The notes: generated from the letters alone by a model not told the origin. Positions 43,117 through 52,713 are shown, numbered from the stretch's first letter. The stretch is DNA of 64,000 bases from Verrucomicrobium sp. GAS474 (GCF_900105685.1 NZ_LT629781.1:806001-870000); one strand, 5' to 3'. Program-made: numbers and translations.

Positions 43117-44517
43117 CTAGAACTCGATCGCGTCGCCCTCGTGCGGGAGGACGACCTCGCTTCCCGGGTAGGCGGCCTGGAGCGATTTCTGGAAGGCGAG
43201 CCCGGCGTGCTCCTCGCCGTGGACGAGGGCGATCTTCCGCTTCGTCCCGCCGACGCGGGAGGCGTAGGCCAGGAGCTCGTCCCGGTCGGCGTGGCCGCTG
43301 TAGGCGTCGATCTTCACGATCTCGGCGCGGACGTCGAATTCCTCGCCGAAGATGCGGACCCGCTTCTCCCCCCGCAGCAGCTGGGCGCCGAGGGTGTTCT
43401 CCGCGCAGTAGCCGACGAAGAGGACGGTGTTCCGCGCGTCGCCGATGTGGTTCCGCAGGTGGTGGAGGATCCGCCCCGCCTCGCACATCCCCGAGGCCGA
43501 GATGATGATCGCCGAGCCGGGGAAGGTGTTCAGCTCCCGGGACTGCTCGACCTCGCGGATGTAGCGGATGTCGCCCCAGCCGAAGGGGTTCTTGTTCTTC
43601 TGGAGGTATTCGTAGAGGTCGGCGTTGAAGCACTCCGGGTGGAGCCGGAAGACCTCGGTCGCGTTCACGCTCAGCGGGCTGTCGACGAAGATCGGGAGGG
43701 CGGGATAGCAGTCGATGTCGCGCAGCTTGTGGAGCGCGAGAACGACGCCCTGCGCCCGGCCGACGGCGAAGGAGGGGATGAGGACCTTCCCGCCCCGCTC
43801 CCGCGTCCGGTTCACGACGGAGCAGAGGAAGTCGGAGGCCGAGTCGGTCGCCTCGTGAAGGCGGTCACCGTAGGTGCTCTCCATGAGGAGGACGTCGACG
43901 CCGTCGACCGGCTCGGGATCGCGGAGGATCTCGCTCGTCCCGTGGCCCCGTCCGACGTCGCCGCTGAAGAGGAGCCGGGCCTGGCGTCCCGCCTCGGAGA
44001 GGTCGAGGGCGACCTGCGCCGAGCCGAGCATGTGGCCCGCGTCGTGGAAGGTCGCCCGCACGCCGTCGACGACGGGGAAGCGGCGGCGGTAGTCGATCGA
44101 GACGAACTGGGACATCGTCCGCTCCGCGTCCTCGCGGGAGTAGAGCGGCTCGACGGGCGGGAGGCCCTGCTTCGCCCGCTTCTTGTTCACGTAGGCGGCG
44201 TCGCCGTGCTGGATCTTCGCCGAGTCCTGGAGCATGATGCCGCAGAGGTCGCGCGTCGCCGGGGTGGCGTAGATGTTCCCGGCGAAGCCGTGGCGGACCA
44301 GGTTCGGCAGGTTCCCGCTGTGGTCGATGTGGGCGTGGGAGAGGATGACGGCGTCGAGCGAGGCGGGATCGAAGGGGAACGAGGCGTTCCGCGCCCGGCT
44401 CGCCTCGCGCTTCCCTTCGGCGAGGCCGCAATCGAGGAGGACGCGCGCGCCCCCCACTTCGAGAAGATGTCGGGAGCCCGTCGTCATCCGGGCCGCCCCG
44501 TAGGGGGTCAGCTTCAT
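43117..44517 (-). CDS. Beta-CASP metallo-beta-lactamase ribonuclease
   Basis: A 466-residue protein of the bacterial CPSF73-like (YSH1) branch. The zinc motif is SHAHIDHSGNLP. Next come HDAGHMLGSAQV, FSGDVGRG and LLMESTYGDRLH, then the beta-CASP insert (IPSFAVGRAQ, DSPLSVNATEVF, SASGMCEAGRILHHL). The C-terminal RMMBL motif is DAYSGHADRDELL, with a final HGE. It likely processes or degrades RNA in the cytoplasm. It is divergent from the cupin gene. Confidence 0.9.
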   Translation of the reverse strand: MKLTPYGAARMTTGSRHLLEVGGARVLLDCGLAEGKREASRARNASFPFDPASLDAVILSHAHIDHSGNLPNLVRHGFAGNIYATPATRDLCGIMLQDSAKIQHGDAAYVNKKRAKQGLPPVEPLYSREDAERTMSQFVSIDYRRRFPVVDGVRATFHDAGHMLGSAQVALDLSEAGRQARLLFSGDVGRGHGTSEILRDPEPVDGVDVLLMESTYGDRLHEATDSASDFLCSVVNRTRERGGKVLIPSFAVGRAQGVVLALHKLRDIDCYPALPIFVDSPLSVNATEVFRLHPECFNADLYEYLQKNKNPFGWGDIRYIREVEQSRELNTFPGSAIIISASGMCEAGRILHHLRNHIGDARNTVLFVGYCAENTLGAQLLRGEKRVRIFGEEFDVRAEIVKIDAYSGHADRDELLAYASRVGGTKRKIALVHGEEHAGLAFQKSLQAAYPGSEVVLPHEGDAIEF

Positions 44518-44602
44518 GGCTTCAGCCTAGCGCGAAAGGGAGCCGATTGCGATGCCTCATTTGGTACCCGGCGAAATCGGGTTATAGTATCCGATTCCTT
44601 CC

Positions 44603-45130
44603 ATGAATGCCGTCAACATCATGCCCGAGGTGATCCGCCTGGGGCCGCTCGGCTGGGTGCCGAACAATCCCCGCCTCCCCGTCCTCTTCTACCACGACGC
44701 GATCCCCTCCGACGGGATCGAGCATGCCATCGGCTTCGAGGGGGCCTTCGGCCTCCACGGCTGGCCCGCGCAATGGCGGGGCGGCATCTACGACTTCCAC
44801 CACTACCACTCCAACGCCCACGAGGTCCTCGGCGTCGTCTCGGGCTCGGCCTGGCTGATGCTCGGCGGGCCGGGCGGGCGGCTCGTCCGGTTCAAGGCGG
44901 GCGACGTCGTCGTCCTCCCCGCCGGGACGGGCCACCGCCGCGTCGAGGCGAGCGACGATTTCGTCGTCGTCGGGGCCTACCCGCCCGGCCAGCGGTGGAA
45001 CCTCTGCCGGGAGAGCGACGGCCCTCCCGCCGAGGCGGTCCTCGCCCGGATCGCCCGCGTCCCCTTCCCCTCCTCCGACCCGGTCTACGGCGACGAAGGC
45101 CCCCTCATCGCCCTCTGGCGGCACGGTTAG
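44603..45130 (+). CDS. Cupin-domain protein (YjlB-like)
   Basis: A 175-residue protein with one cupin barrel. Metal-ligand motifs are FHHYHSNAHEVLGVVSG and, later, GDVVVLPAGTGHRR. The N-terminal and C-terminal flanks (WVPNNPRLPVLFY; DPVYGDEGPLIALW) match the YjlB-like group of uncharacterised cupins. Function unknown; probably a small-molecule enzyme or a stress-linked metal protein. It converges with the LysE-family gene (16-bp gap). Confidence 0.85.
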   Translation: MNAVNIMPEVIRLGPLGWVPNNPRLPVLFYHDAIPSDGIEHAIGFEGAFGLHGWPAQWRGGIYDFHHYHSNAHEVLGVVSGSAWLMLGGPGGRLVRFKAGDVVVLPAGTGHRRVEASDDFVVVGAYPPGQRWNLCRESDGPPAEAVLARIARVPFPSSDPVYGDEGPLIALWRHG

Positions 45131-45146
45131 GGAGGGCCCGGAAAGT

Positions 45147-45797
45147 TCAGCGCGACGCCCACGCCAGCCGCAGGCCGAGGGCGACGAAGACCGCGCCGGT
45201 CACCCGATCGATCCCGGCCTCGAGCCCCGGGTGGCGGCCGATCATCCGGACGAACGGCGCGGCCCCGGCGACGAGGGCGAGATTCCAGAGATTGCCGATC
45301 ACGGTGAAAAGCAGCCCCAGCATGAGGAAAGCCCAGGCGCTCAGGTGAGCCGCCTCGGACGCCGCCGGATCGAGGAACTGGGGAAGGAAAGCGAGGAAGA
45401 AGAGGGCGACCTTCGGATTCAGCACGTTCGTCAGATATCCCTGGAGGAAGATCCGCCGGGCCGGAAGGGGCGGCAGGCCCTCCACTGCGCCCCCGCCTCG
45501 AAACGATCCGGACCGCGCCCGCAGCAGCCGCCAACCAAGGTAGGCGAGATAAGCCGCGCCGAGGAGCTTCACCCCCGTGAAGGCGACCGCCGAGGCGTAA
45601 ATGAGGGCCGAGAGGCCGGCCGCCGCCGCCACCGTGTGGGTCAGGCAGCCGAGGGTGATCCCGGCGACGGAGAGGAGCCCGCCCCGTTTCCCCTGCGCGA
45701 GGGTCCGTCCGAGGATGTAGAGCGTGTCGGGCCCCGGCGTGAGGGCGATCAGGACGACCGCCCCGGCGAAGAGCCCGAAGTGATGGATGCCGAGCAT
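45147..45797 (-). CDS. LysE-family amino acid exporter
   Basis: A 216-residue membrane protein with six hydrophobic segments and the LysE/RhtB signature TPGPDTLYILGRTLAQG near residue 22, followed by GITLGCLTHTVAAAAGLSAL and NVLNPKVALFFLAFLPQF. It exports amino acids or related compounds. The open frame extends 22 codons upstream, but the family starts just before the first helix, so I used the ATG at 45797. It is divergent from priA (64-bp gap). Confidence 0.88.
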   Translation of the reverse strand: MLGIHHFGLFAGAVVLIALTPGPDTLYILGRTLAQGKRGGLLSVAGITLGCLTHTVAAAAGLSALIYASAVAFTGVKLLGAAYLAYLGWRLLRARSGSFRGGGAVEGLPPLPARRIFLQGYLTNVLNPKVALFFLAFLPQFLDPAASEAAHLSAWAFLMLGLLFTVIGNLWNLALVAGAAPFVRMIGRHPGLEAGIDRVTGAVFVALGLRLAWASR

Positions 45798-45861
45798 GGG
45801 AGGGGAAAGGGGAGGATCGTGCCTTGAGATCGCCCGAAATTCAAGCCATGCTGGCCCGCTC

Positions 45862-48153
45862 ATGGAACCCGGCCTCTTCTCCGACGACTGCGCCTACGTC
45901 CGCGTCGTCCCGGAGAATTCCCGCGACCGGGCCTACGACTACGCCGTCCCCGACGCGCTGCGCGGGCGGGTCGGCGTGGGGATGCGGGTCCGCATGCCCC
46001 TCCGCAACGCGGAGACCTCGGGCATCGTCATCGAGACGCTCGCCCGGACCGGCTACGCGAAGATCCGCGCGATCACCGGCCTCGTCGGGGAGACCCCCGT
46101 CGTCCCGCCCTCGCTCTTCGCTCTCGCGCGGTGGATGGCCGACTATTACTGCGCCCCCCTCGCCCTCGCCCTCCGCTGCATCCTCCCGGAGCCGGTCCGG
46201 GCCGAGGCCGGGGCGCTGGTCCGCCTCTGGGTCGCGGTCCGGCCCGACGTCGGCGACGAGACGGTCGAGCTCGCCCTCGGCAAGGCGAAGAAGCAGCTCG
46301 AGGCGTGGCGCTGGCTCCGGGAAAAAGGCCCCGGCTGGCTCGGCGACCTCTGCGGCGAGAGCGGCATCGGGCGGGCCGTCTGGCAGGGCCTCCGCGACCG
46401 GGGCTTCGTCTCGATCGAGAACGCCGAGAGGGAACGCGATCCCTTCCTCCGCCTCCCCGATCCCGTCGGCGCCGAGCACGAGCCGAACGCGGCGCAGGCC
46501 GCCGCCCTGGCGATGATCGCCGAGGAGGGGGCGAAGCACGGGACGGCCGAAAAACCCCGCCCGATCCTCCTCCACGGCGTCACCGGGAGCGGCAAGACCG
46601 AGGTCTACCTCCGCGCCATCGCCGCCGTCCTCGACGCCGGGAAGAGCGCCCTCATGATCGTCCCCGAGATCGCGCTGACCCCGCAGGCCGTCGAGCGGTT
46701 CCGCGCCCGCTTCCTCGGGAAGAAAGTCCGCGTCGCCGTCCTCCACAGCGGCTTGTCACGAGGCGAACGGTACGACCAGTGGCGGCAGATCCGGGAGGGC
46801 CGCGCCCGGATCGTCATCGGGGCCCGCTCGGCGATCTTCGCCCCGGCGGAAGACCTCGGCCTCATCGTCGTCGACGAGGAGCACGAAGGTTCCTACAAGC
46901 AGGAGGAGGCCCCCTACTACCACGGGCGCGACCTCGCCGTGATGCGGGCCCACCTCGAGGGGATCCCCATCGTCCTCGGCTCGGCGACGCCCTCGCTCGA
47001 GACCTTCCACAACGCCGGCGCGGAGCAGGGGAAATACCGGATGGTCCGCCTCCCCGCCCGCGTCGCCGAGCGCCCCATGCCCCTCGTCCACGTCATCGAC
47101 CTCCGGCAGAAGGGCAAGCCGAAGGACGGGGAACCCCCGCCCTCCGCCGCCATCACGCCCCGCCTCCGCGAGGCCGTCGAGAAGCGGCTCGAACGGCACG
47201 AGCAGACCCTCCTCTACCTCAACCGCCGCGGCCATTCGACGACCCTCCAGTGCCCCGAATGCGGCCACGTCGAGATGTGCCCCCACTGCAGCCTCTCCCT
47301 CACCTTCCACCGCTCCGACGCGCGGCTCCGCTGCCACCTCTGCGACCACGTCGCGGCGGTCCCCTCCCGCTGCCCCGCCTGCGCCGCCCCCGGCTACCGC
47401 TACGGCGGGCAGGGAACCCAGAAGATCGAGGAAGCCGTCGAGCAGGCCTTCCCGAAGGCCCGCATCCTCCGGATGGACTCCGACTCGATGCGCGGGAAGG
47501 ACGTCCACCACCAGGCCCTCGCCGCGTTCGCCGCCGGGGAGGTCGACATCCTCGTGGGGACCCAGATGATCGCCAAGGGCCTCGACTTCCCGAAGGTCAC
47601 CTGCGTCGGCGTCATCAACGTCGACGGGGCGCTCCAGATCCCCGACTTCCGCGCCGGGGAGCGGGTCTTCCAGCAGCTCATGCAGGTGGCGGGCCGCGCG
47701 GGCCGCGCCGAGACGAAGGGCGAGGTCTTCATCCAGACCCGGACCCCGTTCCACCCCGCGATCCAGTACGCGCGGCACCACGATTACGACGGCTTCGCCG
47801 AGCAGGAGCTCGAGTTCCGCAAGGCCCTCGGCTACCCCCCCTACCGCCGCGCCATCCTCGTCCGGTGGAAAGGGAAGAGCGAGGAGAAGACCCGCTTCGT
47901 CGCCGAGCAGATCGGCAGGAAAATCGCCGAAGGCTTCCAGGCCGTCGGGGCCAACGGCGCGAAGCTCGGCGAAGCCCAGGAAGTCGCCCCCGCCTCGATC
48001 GTCCGGATCGACGGGTTGTTCCGCTTCAACCAGTTGTTGCTGACCACCCGCGTCCCCGAAGCCGCCCGCTTCCTCACCGCCCTCCTCGCCGACCCGGCCT
48101 GGGAAGAGGAGGTGAAGACCTCCGTCGACGTCGATCCGTTGATGGTCGGGTAG
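45862..48153 (+). CDS. priA: Primosomal replication restart helicase PriA
   Basis: A 763-residue superfamily 2 helicase. The N-terminal 3'-fork-binding domain (DYAVPDALRG) leads to Walker A GVTGSGKTEVY, the DEEH box VDEEHEG and the ATGSATPSLE-like GSATPSLE. Zinc-binding cysteines lie in CPECGHVEMCPHC and CHLCDH...CPAC, and motifs GTQMIAKGLDFP and QVAGRAGRAETKG follow. PriA reloads the replicative helicase at stalled forks. The start at MEPGLF was chosen over a longer frame that enters the LysE promoter. Confidence 0.95.
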   Translation: MEPGLFSDDCAYVRVVPENSRDRAYDYAVPDALRGRVGVGMRVRMPLRNAETSGIVIETLARTGYAKIRAITGLVGETPVVPPSLFALARWMADYYCAPLALALRCILPEPVRAEAGALVRLWVAVRPDVGDETVELALGKAKKQLEAWRWLREKGPGWLGDLCGESGIGRAVWQGLRDRGFVSIENAERERDPFLRLPDPVGAEHEPNAAQAAALAMIAEEGAKHGTAEKPRPILLHGVTGSGKTEVYLRAIAAVLDAGKSALMIVPEIALTPQAVERFRARFLGKKVRVAVLHSGLSRGERYDQWRQIREGRARIVIGARSAIFAPAEDLGLIVVDEEHEGSYKQEEAPYYHGRDLAVMRAHLEGIPIVLGSATPSLETFHNAGAEQGKYRMVRLPARVAERPMPLVHVIDLRQKGKPKDGEPPPSAAITPRLREAVEKRLERHEQTLLYLNRRGHSTTLQCPECGHVEMCPHCSLSLTFHRSDARLRCHLCDHVAAVPSRCPACAAPGYRYGGQGTQKIEEAVEQAFPKARILRMDSDSMRGKDVHHQALAAFAAGEVDILVGTQMIAKGLDFPKVTCVGVINVDGALQIPDFRAGERVFQQLMQVAGRAGRAETKGEVFIQTRTPFHPAIQYARHHDYDGFAEQELEFRKALGYPPYRRAILVRWKGKSEEKTRFVAEQIGRKIAEGFQAVGANGAKLGEAQEVAPASIVRIDGLFRFNQLLLTTRVPEAARFLTALLADPAWEEEVKTSVDVDPLMVG

Positions 48154-48264
48154 GGGGGAGCCCTCCCTCCGCCACACGATTGTCACACAGTGTACGCGGA
48201 GGCGACATAGCGGTCGGCTTGGGTCTTGGGCTCAACCTTAATCATTCGAGAAACACCACACACC

Positions 48265-49776
48265 ATGCACCTTTGGGGAGAAACGCTCACATTCGGATCG
48301 GCCTTCTTTTTACTGCTCGCGCTCGGCCTCGCGCTCGGTTTCGAGTTCATCAACGGCTTCCATGACACGGCCAACGCCGTCGCCACGGTCATCTACACGA
48401 AGTCGCTGAAGCCGGTGCCCGCCGTCATCTGGTCGGGCGTCTGGAACCTCATCGGCGTCATGACGTCGACGGGGGCCGTCGCCTTCGGCATCCTGGCGCT
48501 CCTGCCGGTCGACCTCGTCACCCACGTCGGCTCGTGGCCGGGCTTCGCGATGGTCTTCGCGATCCTCCTCTCGGCGATCGTCTGGAACCTCGGCACGTGG
48601 TGGTTCGGCCTCCCCGCCTCCAGCTCCCACACGATGATCGGCTCGATCATCGGCGTCGGCCTCGCCTACTCGGCGTTCCCCGGGATGAGCAACGGCCTCC
48701 ACTTCGGCGAGGGCGTCAACTGGGCGAAGGCCCAGGAAGTCGGCATGGTCCTGATCATCTCCCCGCTCTTCGGCTTCTGCGCGGCGGGCCTCCTCCTCCT
48801 CCTCTCCAAGGCGATCATCAAGATCCCCGCCCTCTACGCCGCCCCGAAGGAAGGCGAGAAGCCCCCGCTCGGCATCCGCGCCCTCCTCGTCCTCACCTGC
48901 ACCGGCGTCAGCTTCGCCCACGGCAGCAATGACGGCCAGAAGGGGATGGGCCTCCTCATGCTGATCCTGATCGGCCTCGTCCCCGGAGCCTTCGCGCTGA
49001 AGGCCGGCACCAGCCCGCAGACCGTCGCCGCCCTCGCGGCCCAGGCCCAGATGAACGTCGTCGCCCTCCACGAGAAAGTCGGCGACGCCGCCGCGACGAT
49101 GACCGACGACGAGGCCGAGGCCGAGCTCGGCGGCCTCCTCAAGGGCAAGGTCAAGAAGAGCGACAAGACCTACGCCGCCCTCTCCTTCGAGAGCGCCACG
49201 ATCGCGACCGCCCTCGAGGGCAAGACGACGTTCGACACCTTCGCCACCGAGGAGCGCCGCACGCTCCGCACCCGCATCTACCTCGTCGACGAGGTGACCG
49301 GGAAGCTCGACAAGGGCAAGAAGCTCGACGACCTCTCCCCCGAGGCGCAGAAGGCCCTCACCGGCTTCAAGAAGCAGGGCGACGCGGTCACAAAGTACAT
49401 CCCCGACTGGGTGAAGATCGCCGTCGCGCTCGCGCTCGGCCTCGGCACGATGATCGGCTGGAAGCGGATCGTCGTCACCGTCGGCGAGAAGATCGGCAAG
49501 GCCCACCTGACCTACGGCCAGGGCGCCGCCGCCGAGCTCGTCGCGTGGAGCACCATCGGCCTCGCGTCGAACTACGGCCTCCCCGTCAGCACGACCCACG
49601 TCCTTTCCTCCGGCATCGCGGGGACGATGGCGGCGAACGGCTCCGGCGTGCAGGGCAAGACGCTGCGGAACATCCTCCTCGCCTGGGTGCTGACGCTCCC
49701 CGTCTGCATCTTCCTCGGCGCGACGCTCTTCTCGGGCGTCCTCTATGTCCTCTTCCACTTCGTCGGCGTGAAGTAG
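48265..49776 (+). CDS. pit: PiT-family inorganic phosphate transporter
   Basis: A 503-residue symporter with the duplicated PiT signature: GFEFINGFHDTANAVATVIYT near the start and VSFAHGSNDGQKGMG in the middle. About ten membrane helices are present. Between residues ~250 and ~380 lies a large hydrophilic insert, rich in charged residues and predicted helical, which probably faces the cytoplasm. The protein imports phosphate with protons. The ATG at 48265 was chosen over a TTG 13 codons upstream. A strong terminator follows. Confidence 0.92.
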   Translation: MHLWGETLTFGSAFFLLLALGLALGFEFINGFHDTANAVATVIYTKSLKPVPAVIWSGVWNLIGVMTSTGAVAFGILALLPVDLVTHVGSWPGFAMVFAILLSAIVWNLGTWWFGLPASSSHTMIGSIIGVGLAYSAFPGMSNGLHFGEGVNWAKAQEVGMVLIISPLFGFCAAGLLLLLSKAIIKIPALYAAPKEGEKPPLGIRALLVLTCTGVSFAHGSNDGQKGMGLLMLILIGLVPGAFALKAGTSPQTVAALAAQAQMNVVALHEKVGDAAATMTDDEAEAELGGLLKGKVKKSDKTYAALSFESATIATALEGKTTFDTFATEERRTLRTRIYLVDEVTGKLDKGKKLDDLSPEAQKALTGFKKQGDAVTKYIPDWVKIAVALALGLGTMIGWKRIVVTVGEKIGKAHLTYGQGAAAELVAWSTIGLASNYGLPVSTTHVLSSGIAGTMAANGSGVQGKTLRNILLAWVLTLPVCIFLGATLFSGVLYVLFHFVGVK

Positions 49777-49792
49777 GGCGGGATCGGAATTG

Positions 49793-49826
49793 AAAAGGCG
49801 GCGGGATTTTTCCCGCCGCCTTTTTT
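49793..49826 (+). terminator. Rho-independent terminator after the phosphate transporter
   Basis: A perfect 14-bp stem (AAAAGGCGGCGGGA, 49793-49806, paired with 49811-49824) has a TTTT loop and is followed by a T run. The A-rich left side makes it usable in both directions, so it may also end the convergent ygfZ transcript, whose stop codon is 19 bp away. Confidence 0.92.
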
Positions 49827-49844
49827 GTGTCCGCAGAGGAAGCG

Positions 49845-50738
49845 TCAGGAAACGACGCGGAAGGTCCGGCCGTCGGCTTCGGTCTTCAGCTCGGGCGGGG
49901 TTTCGAGGAATTTGCGCTTGAGGAAGCCGAGGGCGCGGACTTTGCCGTCGGGGAAGGGGGCGAGGCGGGTGAGGCGGCCCGCCTCTTCGCCCGGGGCGGC
50001 GAAGAGGGGGGCGGGCGACCGGTCGACGGGGCCGCCGGTCTGCTCGAGCCGGACGAGGCGGCGGTTGACGTGGCCGATGCTCCGGATGCGGGCGACGGTC
50101 TCCTGGCCGACGTAGCAGCCCTTGTCGTAGACGAGGCCCCGTCCGGCGAGGTCGAAGGCGACTTCCTGCGGGAGGGTCTCGGCGTCGATCTCGATCCCCC
50201 AGCGGGCGATGCCGTGCTCGATCTCGAGGCGGTCGACGAGGTCCGCCGCCTCGGCCTCGGGGAGGGCGGGGAAGGGGACGGGGAAGGAGCGGGAAAGAGG
50301 AATCCAGTGGTCGACCCCCTCGACGCCGAAGCGTTGGCTGACGAAGGCGACGGGGGCGAGGGTCTCCCCTTCCTTCGGCTTCGACGCGAAGCCGGAAAGG
50401 CCGTCGCCCTGGAGGCGGCTGAGGGCGAATTGGCCGGTCACGTCGTCGATCGTCACGTCGTCGGCGATGAGGAATTTCTCGAGCCGCTCGCGGAGCGTTT
50501 CCCGGAGGGAGAGATCGGCGTCGAGGTAGAGGGCGTCGTCGGTCGCGGAGAGGAAGAGATCGCCGACGATCTTCCCCTTCCCCGTCAGCACCGCGCCGTA
50601 GACGCTCTGGCCGGGCTGGAGGAGGGTGAGGTCGCGCGTCGTCTGCCCGTTGAGGTAGCGGACGCGGTCCTCCCCGGTCACCCGCCAGAGGGCGCGGGCG
50701 GGGAGGGCGAAGAAGGGAAGGGAAAAGGGAGGCTTCAT
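49845..50738 (-). CDS. ygfZ: YgfZ/GcvT-like folate-binding protein
   Basis: A 297-residue protein related to the glycine-cleavage T-protein. It opens with GEDRVRYLNGQTTRDL and carries the YgfZ hallmark KGCYVGQE with its conserved Cys (near residue 210). YgfZ uses folate to support assembly or repair of Fe-S enzymes. It follows crcB by 22 bp on the same strand, and converges on the phosphate transporter's terminator. Confidence 0.92.
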   Translation of the reverse strand: MKPPFSLPFFALPARALWRVTGEDRVRYLNGQTTRDLTLLQPGQSVYGAVLTGKGKIVGDLFLSATDDALYLDADLSLRETLRERLEKFLIADDVTIDDVTGQFALSRLQGDGLSGFASKPKEGETLAPVAFVSQRFGVEGVDHWIPLSRSFPVPFPALPEAEAADLVDRLEIEHGIARWGIEIDAETLPQEVAFDLAGRGLVYDKGCYVGQETVARIRSIGHVNRRLVRLEQTGGPVDRSPAPLFAAPGEEAGRLTRLAPFPDGKVRALGFLKRKFLETPPELKTEADGRTFRVVS

Positions 50739-50760
50739 GCCGGGCCGGTTCTGATTTCGT

Positions 50761-51177
50761 TCATTTCGATTGAAGCATCATCCCCGCCGCGTGGCCGAGC
50801 CAGACGGCGGCGAGGCAGAGGACGAGGGAGAGGAGGCAGTTCGTCCCCGCCTGCGCGACGTGGCCGAGCTTCGCCAGCTCCATCGTCTGGAGGCTGAAGG
50901 AGGAGAACGTGGTGTAGCCGCCGCAGATCCCGGTCATCAGGAAGGCGCGGAAGTGGGGCGAGGCGGCCCCCCCTTCGGCGGCGGTGAGGACGGCGGCGAG
51001 GAAACCGATCAGGAAGGAGCCCGAAACGTTGATCAGGAGCGTCCCGAGGGCGAAGACCTGGGGAAAATTCCCCGGCACGCCGAAGCGGGCGGTCACCCAT
51101 TGCGCCACGCCGAAGCGGGCCACGGAGCCGATGGCGCCGCCGAGAGCGACGGCGAGGTAAGTCATCCAGGGGGTCAT
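50761..51177 (-). CDS. crcB: Fluoride exporter CrcB (Fluc)
   Basis: A 138-residue four-helix membrane protein that forms dual-topology dimeric fluoride channels. The family motif GGAIGSVARFGVAQW is at the start, NVSGSFLIGFL in the second helix and GICGGYTTFSSFSLQTMEL in the third, including the Phe residues that line the pore. No convincing fluoride riboswitch precedes it. It is probably co-transcribed with ygfZ. Confidence 0.95.
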   Translation of the reverse strand: MTPWMTYLAVALGGAIGSVARFGVAQWVTARFGVPGNFPQVFALGTLLINVSGSFLIGFLAAVLTAAEGGAASPHFRAFLMTGICGGYTTFSSFSLQTMELAKLGHVAQAGTNCLLSLVLCLAAVWLGHAAGMMLQSK

Positions 51178-51360
51178 GAGTCAGAGAGAAGCCGAAGTTT
51201 CAGCCGACTGCCCTTCTTTGGCAAGCGGAGATCATGGCCGCGCCCCCCCTTCCTGAAGGATTCACCTGAGGCAAAAGTGATCGCCCTCATGGCCTCAAAA
51301 ATGCTTCTTGGAAAGGGGTCGCTTAACCGGGTTTATTTCTTATTTGGTAATTGTTTCGCC

Positions 51361-52713
51361 ATGTCTTTAACTCCTCATTCCGCCCTCCGCCGCCGTCTGG
51401 CTCCCTCTTCCCAAGCTTCCGCCCTCTTTTCCGAACCGGCTCTCTCCGAGGCCGATCTCGATACCCTCCGCCGGATCGCCGCGGGGGAATGGGACCTCAA
51501 TGCCCGCCTCGAGTCGGGCGGCGAGATCGCCGCGACGCTGAACCAGATCCTCGAGAACCTCGCCGAGACCCTCACCGGGGCGCTCCGCAGCGGGGTCCGC
51601 CTCTACGGGAACGTCCCGCCGCTCTTCGATTTCTCCGCACAGCTGGAGGGGGCGGCGAAGACGCAGGAGGAGCGCGCCGCCCACATCGCCGAATCGGCCC
51701 GGCACATGGCGGAGCAGCTCCACGCGATCGCCGGCCGCCTCCAGGAGGCCCTCGTCTCGACCGCCGACGTCGCCGGGATCATGGCCGACCTCGACGCCCG
51801 CTCGAAGCAGATCGAGAAGGTCGTCGACCGCGTCCAGCGCGTCGCGGGGCAGACGAAGCTCCTTTCCCTCAACGCCAGCGTCGAGGCGGCGCGGGCCGGG
51901 CAGGCGGGCCGCGCCTTCGCCGTCGTCGCCCAGGAGGTGCAGAAGCTGGCCGCCGACGCCGCCGAGGCGACGACCCAGATCCGCGACGTCCTCCACGACC
52001 TCGAAACGCGGATCGGCACCGCCGTCCAGGCCGTCGGGAAGCAGGGCGACGGCAGCACGGCCCGGGCCCAGGCTCACGACATCACGGCGGCGAACACGGG
52101 GGCGAACGCCCTTTCCCTCACCGGCGTGATGGAGGGGATCGTCGAGCGGGTCCGGCAGCAGAACGGGGAGGTCTCCGAGGTCGTGCGGGACATCGCGGGG
52201 ATCGCCGGGGAGGCCCGCCTCCAGACCGAGGGGGCGGCCCGGCTGAAGGAGATGGCGAACCGCGCCCGCGAGGGGAGCGACGCCCTCATCGTCTCCCTCG
52301 GCGCGTTCCATCTCCCCGCCCATACCCGGCCCCGGGACCTCGTCGCCCGGCTGGCGCAGGACCCCGCCCTCCGCTCGATGGTCCGCCACCGGCAGGAGGA
52401 GGCGATGGCCCTCGCCGCCGAGCGGAACCGCTTCATCGAGCTCCTCTACGTCACCGACGCCTCGGGGCGGCAGGTCACCGGGAACATCGCAAAGAAGAGC
52501 GACCTCGGGACGAGCAAGGGCTTCGGCAGCGATTGGTCCCAGCGGGAGTGGTTCCGCCAGCCGATGGAGCGGCAGGCCTTGTCGCTTTCTGACATCTACC
52601 GCTCCTCGGCCTCGGATCGATTCTGCTTCACCGTCTCGGTCCCGATCCTTTCCGAGGACGAGGAGATCGTCGGGGTTTTGGCTGTCGATATTGATCTGAC
52701 GCAGTTGATTTAA
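51361..52713 (+). CDS. Soluble methyl-accepting chemotaxis-like protein with C-terminal PDC/Cache-like domain
   Basis: A 450-residue protein without membrane segments. Residues ~45-300 are chemoreceptor coiled coil, with the kinase-contact tip LSLNASVEAARAGQAGRAFAVVAQEV near 170-195. Residues ~330-450 look like the distal half of a PDC/Cache sensor: LYVTDASGRQVTGN, DWSQREWFRQPM, LSDIYRSSASDRFCFTVSVPI and VGVLAVDIDL. The sensor follows the signalling part, the reverse of classical receptors, and must sit in the cytoplasm. Its TAA stop is also the first three bases of the inverted repeat at 52711. The ATG at 51361 was preferred to a longer frame running through the gap upstream. Confidence 0.78.
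   Translation: MSLTPHSALRRRLAPSSQASALFSEPALSEADLDTLRRIAAGEWDLNARLESGGEIAATLNQILENLAETLTGALRSGVRLYGNVPPLFDFSAQLEGAAKTQEERAAHIAESARHMAEQLHAIAGRLQEALVSTADVAGIMADLDARSKQIEKVVDRVQRVAGQTKLLSLNASVEAARAGQAGRAFAVVAQEVQKLAADAAEATTQIRDVLHDLETRIGTAVQAVGKQGDGSTARAQAHDITAANTGANALSLTGVMEGIVERVRQQNGEVSEVVRDIAGIAGEARLQTEGAARLKEMANRAREGSDALIVSLGAFHLPAHTRPRDLVARLAQDPALRSMVRHRQEEAMALAAERNRFIELLYVTDASGRQVTGNIAKKSDLGTSKGFGSDWSQREWFRQPMERQALSLSDIYRSSASDRFCFTVSVPILSEDEEIVGVLAVDIDLTQLI

Noticed and set aside
51178-51360. A fluoride riboswitch before crcB
   Set aside because: A GGCGAT...GCC stretch is present, but the conserved CUGAUG part and the pseudoknot partner are missing.
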